DNA from: Epithemia pelagica
Lineage: Eukaryota; Bacillariophyta; Bacillariophyceae; Surirellales; Surirellaceae
DNA: 64,000 nucleotides
Reading direction: 5' to 3'
NCBI GenBank assembly: GCA_946965045.2
Contig: OX337233.1
Coordinates: 2,852,001 to 2,916,000 of the forward strand
In this document: positions 1 through 10,150 of the stretch, piece by piece
Layout: every line of letters starts with the position of its first letter
Numbering within the stretch: the stretch's first letter is position 1
The notes under the pieces: generated by a model
The model's database searches: none
What the model saw: the letters and a program-made list of their open reading frames with translations, nothing else
What the model was told of the DNA's origin: nothing
Position numbers and translations under genes: made by a program

Positions 1-837
1 ATTCGCATCATGCCACCAGACGAACTTGCTGGCTTGGAACAATTGGAAGAGTTGTGGTTAGGGAAGAATAAGATTGAACGCATCCAGGGATTAACCACCT
101 TGTCCAAACTTCGACGATTGGATTTGCAGAGCAATCGCATAGGAAATATCGTGAATGAACCGCGTGAAGGTGTCGCTCAAGGAGAAGAACAGTTTGCAAC
201 TATTTCAGCTACATTGGAAGAGTTGTTTTTGGCACACAATGGTATTTCGCAGTTGGGATCGTGGTTGTTGGGAAATTCTGCGAGCAACAGGACGTTTCCG
301 GAATTGATTGTACTCGACATGTCACGAAATCAACTAGCTGACGTGAATGCATTGGGATCGTCTACCATGTTTCCCGTATTGGAAGAATTATGGTTGGCAG
401 GAAATCAAGTTGCAGAATGGTCGGCTGCGGACCAATTGTCCAATCTTTCCACCGTGGAAACGTTGTATTTGGAATACAATCCTATTCAAACCAATGATCC
501 CTTGTATCGAAAATCCTTGGCGGAACGGATACCACAATTGAAACAAATTGATGCTACAATGATATCTGCCACGGCCTCCAATGCACTCGTTGGAACCAGT
601 GGATTAGTGACAGGGGCAAGAACCAGTGGATTAGTGACAGGGGCAAGTTCGGCCCAGCAGCCTCCATCGGCTTTGGCCATGACTGCGAACCTAGTGGAAT
701 CGGATCAGGACCGGATGCGAAGGTTTCAAGAAATGGCCCTGCAGCGTGCGGCACAGGAAACACGACAACTACAACAATCGTCTGCGGCTCAGCAAAATCA
801 AAACGGCAATGACGACGACAGCGATGACAGTGGTTAG
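1..837 (+). CDS. Leucine-rich repeat protein, C-terminal part (5' end outside window)
   Basis: The frame is open from base 1, so the gene begins upstream. The visible 278 residues contain consecutive LRR units of the type LEELWLGKNKIERIQGL, LRRLDLQSNRI, LEELFLAHNGI and LEELWLAGNQV, closest in style to the SDS22 subclass (protein phosphatase 1 regulatory subunit 7), followed by an LRR-cap-like stretch (YLEYNPIQTND, then YRKSLAERIPQLKQIDA). After the repeats comes a low-complexity tail rich in Gln and acidic residues. The tail includes a perfect 27-bp tandem duplication (594-620 and 621-647) that repeats the peptide TSGLVTGAR. A role as a PP1 regulator is inferred from the repeat type only; any LRR scaffold would look similar. 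The stop is TAG at 835-837. Confidence 0.8.
   Translation: MRIMPPDELAGLEQLEELWLGKNKIERIQGLTTLSKLRRLDLQSNRIGNIVNEPREGVAQGEEQFATISATLEELFLAHNGISQLGSWLLGNSASNRTFPELIVLDMSRNQLADVNALGSSTMFPVLEELWLAGNQVAEWSAADQLSNLSTVETLYLEYNPIQTNDPLYRKSLAERIPQLKQIDATMISATASNALVGTSGLVTGARTSGLVTGASSAQQPPSALAMTANLVESDQDRMRRFQEMALQRAAQETRQLQQSSAAQQNQNGNDDDSDDSG
594..647 (+). repeat. Perfect 27-bp tandem duplication in the LRR gene
   Basis: Two identical 27-nt units, 594-620 and 621-647, each beginning aaccagtggattagtgac, add nine residues in frame after the LRR domain. The lack of any difference implies a recent event. Confidence 0.95.
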
Positions 838-1704
838 GCCTCAAAAATGGCGACATGATTGCGATGAACGAACGTCCAAGCGTTTGTTCAAGTTGCATTC
901 CATTAAAAGAATGAGGAATGACTAAGAGCAAGAAGCATCCAGTCGCAACCATGAGGAGCGCAACCACAAATACATGGAACGATGACAGTAACAGAACCAG
1001 CAGGTCCATTGTCGCTGTTTTGGATAATCCATAATACCCAGAGTATAGAGACAATAGCAATTTGCTCCCATCGCACTTAGTTGCAGTACCCGATCCAATG
1101 GCTCGTACGGTGAAACAGAGGTCCACGATCCAAATTCACCATCTCGCTCTCGTCGTCTCCATCCGATTGTCCCAATGATTGGGAAGGTGTTGATCAGGGC
1201 AGCTCTAAGTCCGTCACTCCGGCCCCGGCGGACGATACCCTTTACCGTATGGCGGTTTATCAGCAAGGTAGTGGAAAGAAGCGAATTTACTAAATATAGG
1301 AGTATATGTTAATCAGGGCAACCATAAGGGTCGATCTCAAGAATCGTTAGCAGTGATATCCTGTGTCGAGCTCACTAACTAAGAGATTGCTGATACAGTG
1401 GCAATCTGTACATTTCATGTTGCATGTCAAAGAGACTCGCCGAAAAAAAGAATCACGGTCCGTCGATACCTTTCACAGGTCCATTGACAACCAGCGTTGT
1501 CCCATGTTCTTACTGGGTGTTCCTTGGCAAAGGCATTGTTCCTTTTGCAACACTATCCGTAGCCAAACTTGCCACGCCGTGTATCCAAAAAGTCCCAATC
1601 TGTTGGATATAAGGAATCAGAGGATGGTCACAAAATACCGATATCGAAAGAGTGAATTTAGAGTTCTACCAGCGCTGGTCTACAGTTCGTTTCCTGTGGT
1701 ATCA
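838..1704. other. Intergenic, no gene recognised
   Basis: Between the LRR stop and the phosphatase stop only short overlapping ORFs occur. No tRNA B-box, transposon ends or repeat was seen. Confidence 0.5.
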
Positions 1705-3027
1705 TCACAAGTTGGTGGACGCAAGAAAGCCAATGTGTGGAACAATGAATTCGGGCAACGGTTGTGTGATGTCCCCGCTACGACTCGAGTTGTGTTGTTG
1801 CTCTTGTAAGAGGCTTTGGATTTGACCTGCCGAAGTGACACCCGTCATGACCAAGGCAGTATGCATCCCCGTATCAATACCAAAGCGAATATCAGTCTCG
1901 AGACGATCCCCCACAAAGAGAGCTCGTGACCATGCAATGCTGGTCTTTTTCTTGTTGTCTTCGTTGGAATTTTGTGCCTCAACCGCCAAGACATGTGCCA
2001 ACCAGGCACTGGGTTTGCCACAATCCACAGCTGTCCGACGCGAGGTGAATTCCAAATACTTGACGGTTCCTCCATTGGCTGGAATCTCTCGGGCATCGGC
2101 CCCTACCAAATCGTAATTGTCCAAATTGGTAGCCACCAAGGGAGCTTCAGGATTCTTTTGCAACAAGACTTGTGCGATGCACAATTTACGAAAGTTGAGA
2201 TAGGGATCAGTTCCCACCACAACAGCGTCAATGGGATGTTCGGGAAAGTCGTAGGTTGCCAAGTCGTCTCGTGTCATGTAATAGGGATGAGGAGGAGGTG
2301 TCTCCGAATTCGAATGAATACTGGAACCCTGGTCGCCCATGATTTGGTTTTCGACTGTTAACACATCAAATCCCGTTTTTTCGAGCTCTTGACAGAGACC
2401 TTTACTCCCAATGACAAACAAACGAGCTTTTCTTTCTGGATGGGTCTTTTTCTTTTCCAACAGTATCGTTTGGTACAGATATTGTGCGGTCGCATACGCG
2501 CTTCCTACCATCATTTGTTCCGTCAATATACGGTCCGCCAGTGTCTGGAAGTCCAAAATGGTTTCCAGTTTGTGCTTTAATTCTTGTCGACTGAGGGAGG
2601 CATTGTTGGTGACAAAAAAGATTTGTTTGCCTTGGTCAATCAAGGCTCGAATACAGTCTCTAGCACCAGGTGCCGGATGAGGAGATCGATACACAACACC
2701 ATCGCAATCAAACAAGACAATATCAATACAGTCTCGCACAAAGGCTGACACCTCGCTTTTGCTCGTCCAAAATGTCGGCGGCCGCAGCCTGGGGGTGACA
2801 GCCGCCATCGAGGGTAGTACGTCGTCCAATGGTGGTGCACCCACGCGATTGTTGTTTTCGGCTTCATCTTCTTGTTGTTGTTGTGCTGATGGATTTCCGG
2901 ATCGATCGAAGTAGCCATTTTGTTGGTAATATTGGATGAGCAATTCCACCTGAGCATGAGATTCGTGGGCCATTCGTTGTGTGACGGTGGTCGCATCGAA
3001 TAGCACGTTTGCGACCATGGAGTTCAT
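1705..3027 (-). CDS. HAD-superfamily phosphatase (phosphoglycolate / 4-nitrophenylphosphatase type)
   Basis: A HAD subclass IIA enzyme of about 440 aa. The nucleophile motif is DCDGVVYRS (first Asp attacks phosphate, second is the acid/base), motif II is VTNNAS, and the Mg-binding motif near the C-terminus is GDRLETDIRFG. The text around them (APGARDCIRALIDQGKQIFF, VVVGTDPYLNFRKL, GKPSAW) matches eukaryotic phosphoglycolate phosphatase/PNPase. In a photosynthetic cell this could detoxify 2-phosphoglycolate from photorespiration, but no plastid signal is visible, so a cytosolic metabolite-repair role is equally possible. The start is taken at 3027 (MNSMVANV); an in-frame ATG at 3081 would add 18 residues. 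About 80 residues precede the catalytic domain, including a Gln run. Confidence 0.88.
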   Translation of the reverse strand: MNSMVANVLFDATTVTQRMAHESHAQVELLIQYYQQNGYFDRSGNPSAQQQQEDEAENNNRVGAPPLDDVLPSMAAVTPRLRPPTFWTSKSEVSAFVRDCIDIVLFDCDGVVYRSPHPAPGARDCIRALIDQGKQIFFVTNNASLSRQELKHKLETILDFQTLADRILTEQMMVGSAYATAQYLYQTILLEKKKTHPERKARLFVIGSKGLCQELEKTGFDVLTVENQIMGDQGSSIHSNSETPPPHPYYMTRDDLATYDFPEHPIDAVVVGTDPYLNFRKLCIAQVLLQKNPEAPLVATNLDNYDLVGADAREIPANGGTVKYLEFTSRRTAVDCGKPSAWLAHVLAVEAQNSNEDNKKKTSIAWSRALFVGDRLETDIRFGIDTGMHTALVMTGVTSAGQIQSLLQEQQHNSSRSGDITQPLPEFIVPHIGFLASTNL

Positions 3028-3231
3028 ACTGACAACGAGAAAAGGATCAACTGATCTGATCTGAGGTATGCAATGAAACAAAGAAGATGAATACGAGGAA
3101 TATCAATCATGCGACGAATCTTTGGAATGGCCATTCCCAACGTTGGTAATCTCATTGCTCATTGTCGATCTCTCTATTTTACAAACGTCAGATCTTACGC
3201 ACTGATTTTCTGCTACTGAAAGATATTTTTT

Positions 3232-3245
3232 AGTCGCTGATAAAG
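3232..3245 (+). promoter_or_regulatory. 14-bp motif agtcgctgataaag upstream of Kelch gene
   Basis: The same 14 bases recur at 6204-6217, just before the retrotransposon insertion point. Here the motif lies about 50 bp before the putative Kelch ATG at 3296. A shared promoter element is an inference from position; it may simply be leftover duplicated flank. Confidence 0.3.
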
Positions 3246-3295
3246 ATTCTCTGTCATGTCACTCTTTTGAGTCACACTTTTACGACGTTGTTGCT

Positions 3296-4456
3296 ATGAT
3301 GGACCAGATGAGGGAGGAAGCACGATTGTCGGGCCTTGCTCTTGGAAACGATCCGCAATGGCATACAATAGAAGAAGAATGGCCTCGCCTTTTGGGTGGA
3401 TGTCGGTCCAAAAACTCCTCCGTTGTGGTCCATCCTCCCAACAACAACCGGCAAGAAACTGTGGTCCTCGTGTGAGGCACCCGATCGGGGGAGTATGCAA
3501 CAAAATCCGTCCTCCTGTTGAAAGCTTCAGACAAGAAATGGCGACAAGGACCACGGATGAATGAACGGAGAACAAATCATGGAGCGGTAGTCTGTAATGG
3601 AAGTCTCTATGCCATTGGAGGACAAAATGGTGGTTGCTTTGCCTTGGACACGATGGAACGGATTTCTGTCATGGATTTAGTGTCATCATTCACAAAGACT
3701 GACAAGGAGAACAAGCCATGGGAGACATTACAGTGCCGTTTATCTGCTCGGAGATACGGATGTTCCACAGCGACGGTTCACAATCGATACATTCTCGTTG
3801 CGGGTGGACGAGGATGGACAGATCGGATGGTTTCAACCGTGGATGTGATTGACAGTGGCCAAGCCAGCGGTGATCAACCTTGTAGTGTCTTTACCGGACC
3901 ATCCCTGAACATAGATCGTACTTGGTTTGGAATCGCTGTTGTTGGTTCGTGCGTTTATGTGGTTGGTGGATTGGGCGATGGTGAACGTTATTTGAATTCA
4001 GTCGAGTATTTGGAATTCAAGGATCATGAAACAAACAGCAATAACGCCACGTCTGTATTTCCATCCTCATTGTCATGGACCATCCATAAAGAATTGATTC
4101 TGAAGAAGCCTGTTTATGGTCATGCTGTGGTTCACCTTCGATCTTGTCTGGTCGTATCGGGAGGTGAATCCATGGTTTCCAGCGGTCCGTCATGTCGCTC
4201 TGTAGAGGTCTTGGACACGAAACGCAACAAAGTGTGGGTCCTTCCAGAACTGACCGTGAAACGATATCATCACAGTATGGTTCCTCTATGCATTGGTATT
4301 GTGTGTATTGGAGGATACCCTAGTTGTGAATCCTCGGAACGAATCTCCTTGATGGACAAGAACTCAGCCCTGTTCAGTCGTTTGTTGGAACTGTCAGATG
4401 TGCAATTGCTGTCCATGTGCATGAAGGGAAAAAGAAAAGCCACTTTTATGGATTAA
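3296..4456 (+). CDS. Kelch-repeat protein with an in-frame TGA (possible pseudogene)
   Basis: From 3518 to the stop the frame encodes a Kelch beta-propeller: repeated motifs such as VVCNGSLYAIGGQNGG, NRYILVAGGRGW, GSCVYVVGGLGDGE and SCLVVSGGES. The same frame is also open from ATG 3296, and that segment (EEEWPRLLGG, SSVVVHPP, VVLV) matches the N-terminus of the neighbouring minus-strand paralogue. A TGA at 3473-3475 interrupts the two parts. Either the gene is inactivated, translation starts downstream, or an unrecognised splice removes the stop. Kelch propellers are protein-interaction modules; nothing indicates the partner. The product is about 386 codons if read through. Confidence 0.65.
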
Positions 4457-4780
4457 TGGGCAAGTACAATGTATGGAATATCAGCACTATACTTAATAAT
4501 TCTGTTGCACGCATACCAGATGACTATAGTGTAGATCTCCGCAGTCTCAGTGTTGGCCGCTTCTTCATCCTGTTTTCTCCGGAACCGGGTTTTGAAGCGA
4601 CCCCTGAGACACAAGACCTCTCCGCGTGAACCCCAGACTGTTTGCAACATGAAAGCGAGTCAAAAGTACTGGGACATTGTCTTTCCTACTTTCAATTCTA
4701 CGTCATCCGGTTCCGTCGTTCGTACGGTTTCACCAATCATTGCTTTATTGGTGCGTCGCAAGGGGTATCGCAACCTTGCT

Positions 4781-5955
4781 CTATGCTTTCAGTGATTCGG
4801 GGACCTTGCCGAAAGCTAGCAAAGGCGCAAAGAGTCGAGTGTTGTTGTCCATGACTGAGAGCGTTTCACACGAATGATGCTCCTTTCCACCAATCATAAC
4901 AATGCCTCTGGATAGGTACACCATGCTACCATAATTCCGTGTTGATGTCACGTCCGGAAGCTTCCATACAACGTTCCTTTCCGTATCCATGACTTGGACA
5001 GAAGCCAATTGGTCATAGGATGAAGTTACACCTCCTGCAACAACAAGACAGGGTCCCACTTTGACCACAGTATGTTGAATGCACGGAGTGTCAAGAACAA
5101 AATCTCGGCGTATTGTCCAGGATTTGGTTGATGGGAAAATAGATGTTGCAGTTTCAGAGATATCTTCTAACAACAAGTCGTCCAATTCCAGGTATTCAAC
5201 AGAGTCCAGGAAATTATTGAACATTTTCCCTTTTCCACCAACAACAAACACACTTCTGCCAATCACAGCCATTCCAAAGGATCGTCGGGCTATGTTCAAG
5301 GAGGGTCCAGCTATGACACTATATTGACTCTCTGAGGATACGTCAATAATGTCTACCGAGAATAGGAAATCGCTTCCATTCGCTCCTCCTACCACCACAA
5401 TGAATCTCTCCTGGACAACAGCAGCGGCATGCCCCCATCGTTTCGTGGACAAGCGGCAGTCCAACGTCTTCCATTGTGAAGAAACATTGCTAGCTGATGC
5501 GTAAAGCAAATCTCTAGCATCCATTCGTTCCATGCTATCAGAAACAGTTGTGCCGTTGTATCCACCAATAGCATACAGAGCACCATTACATACGACTGCC
5601 GCGAAGCAACCTCGTCTTTGGTTCATACTTGGGCCCTCTCGCCACTCTTTCTTTCCTTCTTCAAGTTCCAAGACCTGAACTGAATTCGTGTCATTGTCTT
5701 GGTGCATCACTCGTCCTCCGAGATCTTTCTTTCAACAAAAATCATAGTGGTGTGCACCAAGACAACAAGGACCAATACCACCACAACCTCCTTTCGCTTG
5801 TCATCATTCACAACAACAGACTCGTGGCACCAACGCCACCCTCCCAAAAGTGGAGGCCATTCGGTTTTCTCCCATTTTGGTTCCTCGTTTTGAGTTTCAT
5901 GGTAGCAGTCTGCAAAGGTTAGACCGGATGCGAGAGCTTGCTGTTGGATCATCAT
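4781..5955 (-). CDS. Kelch-repeat protein (paralogue of the 3296-4456 gene)
   Basis: The main frame (5710 down to 4781) carries Kelch units: VVCNGALYAIGGYNG, ERFIVVVGGANGS, GRSVFVVGGKGKM, GPCLVVAGGV and GIVMIGGKE. A second frame from ATG 5955 encodes a matching N-terminus (EWPPLLGGW, ESVVVNDD) homologous to the plus-strand paralogue. The two frames must join near 5711-5765. A short GT-AG intron of 38 or 44 nt ending at gttgaaag would give the correct phase and restore the VLxxGGR propeller strand, but such introns would be unusually short, so an indel is an alternative. The two Kelch genes are convergent, with 3' ends 324 bp apart. Confidence 0.7.
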
Positions 5956-6203
5956 GCAGACGACAAAATTTTTGTGGACTGTCTTCGTCGTCTAGATTCT
6001 TCGGAGCAAGGTCTGGCAAGCTTTGAAGGGTTACTATCAATGAACGTATGGTGAGGGTTAAAACAGAGAAGAGTATCGCAGTCCTACCTACCACTCATGC
6101 CATTTGCTCATCGTCAAAGGTGACATTGTCATTTGTCATCTCCAAAGATCCTCCGCGCGACTGAATCTGCTAATGATACATGTAGTCGCTCTAAACTCAT
6201 AGT

Positions 6204-6217
6204 AGTCGCTGATAAAG
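6204..6217 (+). repeat. Second copy of agtcgctgataaag
   Basis: Identical to 3232-3245. It sits 14 bp upstream of the retrotransposon's 5' target-site duplication, so the pre-insertion locus would have read from this motif directly into 14671 onward. Confidence 0.5.
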
Positions 6218-6230
6218 GGTTTCCGGGTCA

Positions 6231-6249
6231 TTCATGACGTCATGCCTTC
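6231..6249 (+). repeat. 5' target-site duplication of the retrotransposon
   Basis: The 19 bases ttcatgacgtcatgccttc are repeated exactly at 14652-14670. They flank the ORF1-EN-RT region, which is the signature of target-primed reverse transcription. Confidence 0.93.
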
Positions 6250-6251
6250 AT

Positions 6252-6273
6252 AATTTCGTGGAGAGACGAAATT
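6252..6273 (+). other. Stem-loop at the 5' terminus of the retrotransposon
   Basis: Perfect 8-bp stem aatttcgt / acgaaatt with a six-base loop (6260-6265), beginning two bases inside the element. It could be a packaging, ribozyme or translation element of the RNA; its function is unknown. Confidence 0.55.
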
Positions 6274-6398
6274 GAAAGGCGTAGTGTCTCGCGTTATCTG
6301 TCCGATAGTTTCTGGTTTCTCGTATATTACCGCGTTAGTTTTTCACCAGAAAGTAACCTGAAAGTACTCTCGTCATTGGTGAGCGAACCACGTCGACC

Positions 6399-8429
6399 AT
6401 GGCGGAACCCTCCCGTTCGGTCTATGACTCTCCTATGGCCGAAGAACAACGAAACCCCAACAATAATGCCACTACAAATAACAACGATAATAATAACAAC
6501 AACAATCACGATGCAAGCGACGATGCTACAGCCGTTACAGCTGTTTATCACCCAATCCCCTACGAAGGCGAAGAAAAGGAATACACAATCAAGTTCGTGT
6601 TTAGTCCGGATGACGATAAAAACAAGAGTATCGCCTTGCTCCATTACGACATTTTGTATTCTATTTCTCAAGTGTTCCCAGAAGTTAAGATTTACGACAA
6701 CAGAGGTACAAAACTTAACAAGAAAAAGCTTGAATCCTTCAAGGCAGTCTCTGCATACCTACGTCATTTCGATCTACATTATTCCAAGGGCAATGAAAAG
6801 AAGGGTCGGAAACCAATGTACATCGTGATTCACCGCTTTCTTTCTAAAATCTCCATAAGTGAAATTCGCCGTCACGATTCTGTCCACGAAAAGTTGCGCC
6901 TTGGCAAAGCGAAGATGACCCAACATTTATGGAACGAAAACGAAACCAGAATTTCAAACTTAGGTTTCTTCGTCGGATACGATCCGAGTAATATTCCTGC
7001 CGACGAAATGGTTGAATCGGTTATTCTCGAGATTATCGCGAAAACGAATAAAGCGCGCAAGAAAATTCCGAAATTCAAGTGCAACTACTCGTCACCATTC
7101 TTCAAGCACGGAGATGATGAATACAAGACAAAGGCTTTCGATCTACAGTGTCGTCAACACGACGCCAAAGACCTGCTCGAATTGCTCCAACAGACTTATG
7201 TAGAAGACCCCAAGTTCATATTCCACAAGTTCCGCCATACTAACAAGCACGTATACAGCTCTTCCATGATCGACCAAAACACATATCTTGGCGAGAGCAG
7301 GATTGTACCAGTGTCAGGGGTGCATCCCAGTATTATGTGGACTCTCAAAGATCGGATTGCTCGAGATTTCGAAGGTGTCATCAGAATCACTGGCCACAAA
7401 GATACAGACAGTCTCGGCCGCCACAACATTCACACCACGGAAGAACATTTCGATGCGCTCAAAGGAGCTCTTCGTATGAGTTTGACCTCACTGGTTCAAC
7501 AAGAACAACATATACACAACCTCACAAACCTCAAGGAGTACGATGATCCACCAAAGCTAGCGTTTCGACACGAGAGCTATGGTCAACAAGGAACTGGTGA
7601 GAACGACGACGCATCAACAGATCACGGCGGATCTTATGCAACATACGTCTCGGCTCTTAATTCTCTGTATTCTGCTCGAGAAGATGATCCTCAAAACGAA
7701 GCAAACGCTACTTATTCTCGTCCTCCTAAAATGATTGGTCCGACAACACAAGTATGGAAAACAATGGCACCGGTTCAAACAGTTGTCGCATCCTCCATGA
7801 CAGAGACTAGTACCAGTCAAGTCACCAACGAAGAGTATGAACGTATGAAAACCGAAAACACTGAACTAAAATCCGAACTGAAAGAATTAAAAGAAGCATT
7901 CAAGTCGTTCGTGTCGAAACAAGAAGAGGAGATCGAGTCGCAACAAGAAAAGATGATGAATGCCATGATGAAAGCCATGCAACAACAAATGTCGGTGATG
8001 ATGTCTCAACATTACCCAATGCCTCCAACAAATTACGTCCATCCATATCAGCAACAACCTCCCTTCGGAATGAGCCCAATTAGTCCCCAACAGCTTGAAC
8101 AGCTACCGCACAACCTCTTCCCGGCTCACCAAACAACACCGATACCTCCCCAACAAATCCCACCGAACCAGATGCCACTCCCACAAACTCCTACACACCA
8201 TCAAGCACAACCACCGATTAACCATCAGAACCAATACTCAAACAATTACCAGTACCAATATCCAGAACAAGCAAACCCAACAGAACAGAGTCAACAAGGC
8301 GCCATCAGGAAGCGTAAAGAAAACGACTCAGGACAACCGGCCACACCGCTAAAAGATGTGAGCATGGCCCAAGCAAACTCCTCCTTGCACGCGGACGAGT
8401 CCTTGGCCGACTCAAGTACGCAATCATGA
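6399..8429 (+). CDS. Retrotransposon ORF1, gag-like RNA-binding protein
   Basis: A 676-aa product with a good initiation context (accATGg). Residues 1-50 are Asn-rich. Residues about 55-370 form a globular, basic region without a motif I recognise. A heptad-rich, charged coiled coil follows at roughly 475-530 (ERMKTENTELKSELKELKEA and onward), passing into a Met/Gln-rich stretch and then a Pro/Gln/Asn-rich tail (about 535-640). No CCHC zinc knuckle is present, unlike many LINE ORF1 proteins. By position it should coat the element RNA as a trimer or multimer; this is inferred from architecture. Its TGA stop (8427-8429) overlaps the ATG of the next ORF. Confidence 0.85.
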   Translation: MAEPSRSVYDSPMAEEQRNPNNNATTNNNDNNNNNNHDASDDATAVTAVYHPIPYEGEEKEYTIKFVFSPDDDKNKSIALLHYDILYSISQVFPEVKIYDNRGTKLNKKKLESFKAVSAYLRHFDLHYSKGNEKKGRKPMYIVIHRFLSKISISEIRRHDSVHEKLRLGKAKMTQHLWNENETRISNLGFFVGYDPSNIPADEMVESVILEIIAKTNKARKKIPKFKCNYSSPFFKHGDDEYKTKAFDLQCRQHDAKDLLELLQQTYVEDPKFIFHKFRHTNKHVYSSSMIDQNTYLGESRIVPVSGVHPSIMWTLKDRIARDFEGVIRITGHKDTDSLGRHNIHTTEEHFDALKGALRMSLTSLVQQEQHIHNLTNLKEYDDPPKLAFRHESYGQQGTGENDDASTDHGGSYATYVSALNSLYSAREDDPQNEANATYSRPPKMIGPTTQVWKTMAPVQTVVASSMTETSTSQVTNEEYERMKTENTELKSELKELKEAFKSFVSKQEEEIESQQEKMMNAMMKAMQQQMSVMMSQHYPMPPTNYVHPYQQQPPFGMSPISPQQLEQLPHNLFPAHQTTPIPPQQIPPNQMPLPQTPTHHQAQPPINHQNQYSNNYQYQYPEQANPTEQSQQGAIRKRKENDSGQPATPLKDVSMAQANSSLHADESLADSSTQS

Positions 8430-10138
8430 GTGAGACCAATCTGGATAGCGCTGTAAATTTAACCAACAATACATCAACAACTTTACCACAACATCCTTTT
8501 GTACAACTACTATCCATACATCCTTTCACAACAACAACTACCGATCAGGAATCAGAGAACAACGGCGACGCCTCGAGCAATGCCGAAAACACCATAACAA
8601 CCGATCAGGAATCTGAGAACAACGGCAATGCCTCGAGCAACGCCGCCACAAACAATACAGCCGAACAGGTTATCGAAAACAACGACAGCGCCTCGAGCGT
8701 AGTCGCGGCCGACTATACATCCACACCACCCACAACAACTCAACAACATCATACTACTATTCCAGGCACCCCAAACAACGATGACGCCACGAGCGTTAAC
8801 GGTGACGACTACCCAAGACACGACATCGAATATCTTGACGTCGCAGAGAACAGCAACATCCAAGGAAACGAAACCCAATATAAAACAGACGACTTCATCG
8901 GACCAGAAACAGACGATATAAAACCACAAAATACCTTCAGAGTCTTTGGTTGCAATCCTAATGGATTCAAGACTTTGTTACACAGCGGAGGTACTTTCGC
9001 AGAGTACTGTGAAGAATTGAGTCGACTAGACGCTGACACATGGTGTTTCTATGAGACAAATCTTGATACAACTCAGTCCCAAGTTCGAAATGCACTCCAT
9101 ACAACAATACAGCGACATACAGAGCACTCAAGAATATGTTACGGGAGTACCAATATTCCATCCCCACGTAATACTCCATATAAACCAGGCGGGACCTTGA
9201 TAGCGTCACAAGGCAAGTCCACTGGAAGAATCACAACTCAGGGCACTGACAGCATGGGCCGGTGGTCCTACCAAGTCTTTTCATGTCGCGGCAACAAGAC
9301 ACTGACAATTATCTCAGCCTACCAAGTATGCCGTCAATCTTTATTGACTGTGGGAGAAGAAGACAACAACAGAGTTCGATCATTTACAGCGTCGGCGCAA
9401 CAATTGTCTATGCTACGTCAAGCAAATAGAGGAGCGAACCCAAGGGAAGCATTTATCTCGGATTTGACTGACTTCATCAGACAATGCAGAGCTCGCAACT
9501 CTGAAATTTTGCTGGTAGGAGATTTCAACGAAGCCTTGTCAGACATAAACGACGGCATGACAAAACTTTGTTCTGAGCTTCAATTGCATGACTTGATGGG
9601 AGAACAACTTGGCTCCACCTCCTTTGCAACATTCGTAAACGGTCGTGAACGTATCGATTACGCTCTCTGCACACCGCACGTTTCCACCGCAGTCACAAAA
9701 GCTTGCTATGAACCCTTCAAACACCGAGACATACCAAACGACCACCGGAATATGGTCATTGACTTCAACATCGAGCGACTATTCGGGAATAGTACCCAAC
9801 AACTTGGTCCGATTGCCAGCCGAGACTTCACGAGTAAAGACAGGAGCTCGAACAGAGTTTATATCGAACAGAAGTACAAGTTCTGCGTACAACATGACTT
9901 CGCTAGCAGACTCGACTCTCTCAAGGAAAATTGGAACCCGCGATTGGCCGAAAGACTGGACAGAGACTTCCAGAGAGCTGGAGAACACGCAAGTCGCAAG
10001 TGCGCTAAAAAACCACGCAGCATTCCTTTCGTGAAACAGCTGGCTAGCTTGAGAACTCGCAAAAACCTGCTTCTCAAACTGATTTCTGCTGCAAAATGGA
10101 ACAAGTCATTCGACTCTGGAATTTTATACACAACATGA
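8426..10138 (+). CDS. Retrotransposon endonuclease ORF (EEP/APE-type)
   Basis: 570 residues from ATG 8426, which overlaps the ORF1 stop as ATGA. The first 170 residues are Thr/Asn-rich and include three imperfect copies of a 20-residue unit (TDQESENNG...ASSNA, about 8536-8700). The rest is an endonuclease/exonuclease/phosphatase fold: FRVFGCNPNGFK (metal/Asn site), FYETNLD (catalytic Glu), ILLVGDFNEA (GDFN), RIDYALC, and NDHRNMVIDF (terminal Asp-His). This enzyme nicks the target strand that primes reverse transcription. It ends at TGA 10136-10138, yet the frame continues unbroken into the RT. In most LINEs both activities lie on one polypeptide, so this stop is either a mutation or a recoding site. 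Confidence 0.85.
   Translation: MSETNLDSAVNLTNNTSTTLPQHPFVQLLSIHPFTTTTTDQESENNGDASSNAENTITTDQESENNGNASSNAATNNTAEQVIENNDSASSVVAADYTSTPPTTTQQHHTTIPGTPNNDDATSVNGDDYPRHDIEYLDVAENSNIQGNETQYKTDDFIGPETDDIKPQNTFRVFGCNPNGFKTLLHSGGTFAEYCEELSRLDADTWCFYETNLDTTQSQVRNALHTTIQRHTEHSRICYGSTNIPSPRNTPYKPGGTLIASQGKSTGRITTQGTDSMGRWSYQVFSCRGNKTLTIISAYQVCRQSLLTVGEEDNNRVRSFTASAQQLSMLRQANRGANPREAFISDLTDFIRQCRARNSEILLVGDFNEALSDINDGMTKLCSELQLHDLMGEQLGSTSFATFVNGRERIDYALCTPHVSTAVTKACYEPFKHRDIPNDHRNMVIDFNIERLFGNSTQQLGPIASRDFTSKDRSSNRVYIEQKYKFCVQHDFASRLDSLKENWNPRLAERLDRDFQRAGEHASRKCAKKPRSIPFVKQLASLRTRKNLLLKLISAAKWNKSFDSGILYTT
8536..8700 (+). repeat. Three imperfect ~60-bp tandem repeats in the endonuclease ORF
   Basis: Units begin near 8536, 8599 and 8659 and share a gaacaacggc-like core followed by gcctcgagc. 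They encode the Asn/Ser-rich N-terminal linker. Confidence 0.7.
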
Positions 10139-10150
10139 AACCAGTCAGTT

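Noticed and set aside
1363-1809. Plus-strand ORF of 148 codons
   Set aside because: It overlaps the phosphatase 3' end on the other strand and has no recognisable domain or codon character.
3473-3475. Selenocysteine or readthrough at the Kelch TGA
   Set aside because: The paralogue has no Cys/Sec-like residue at this place and Kelch proteins are not selenoproteins; nonsense mutation or missed splicing is simpler.
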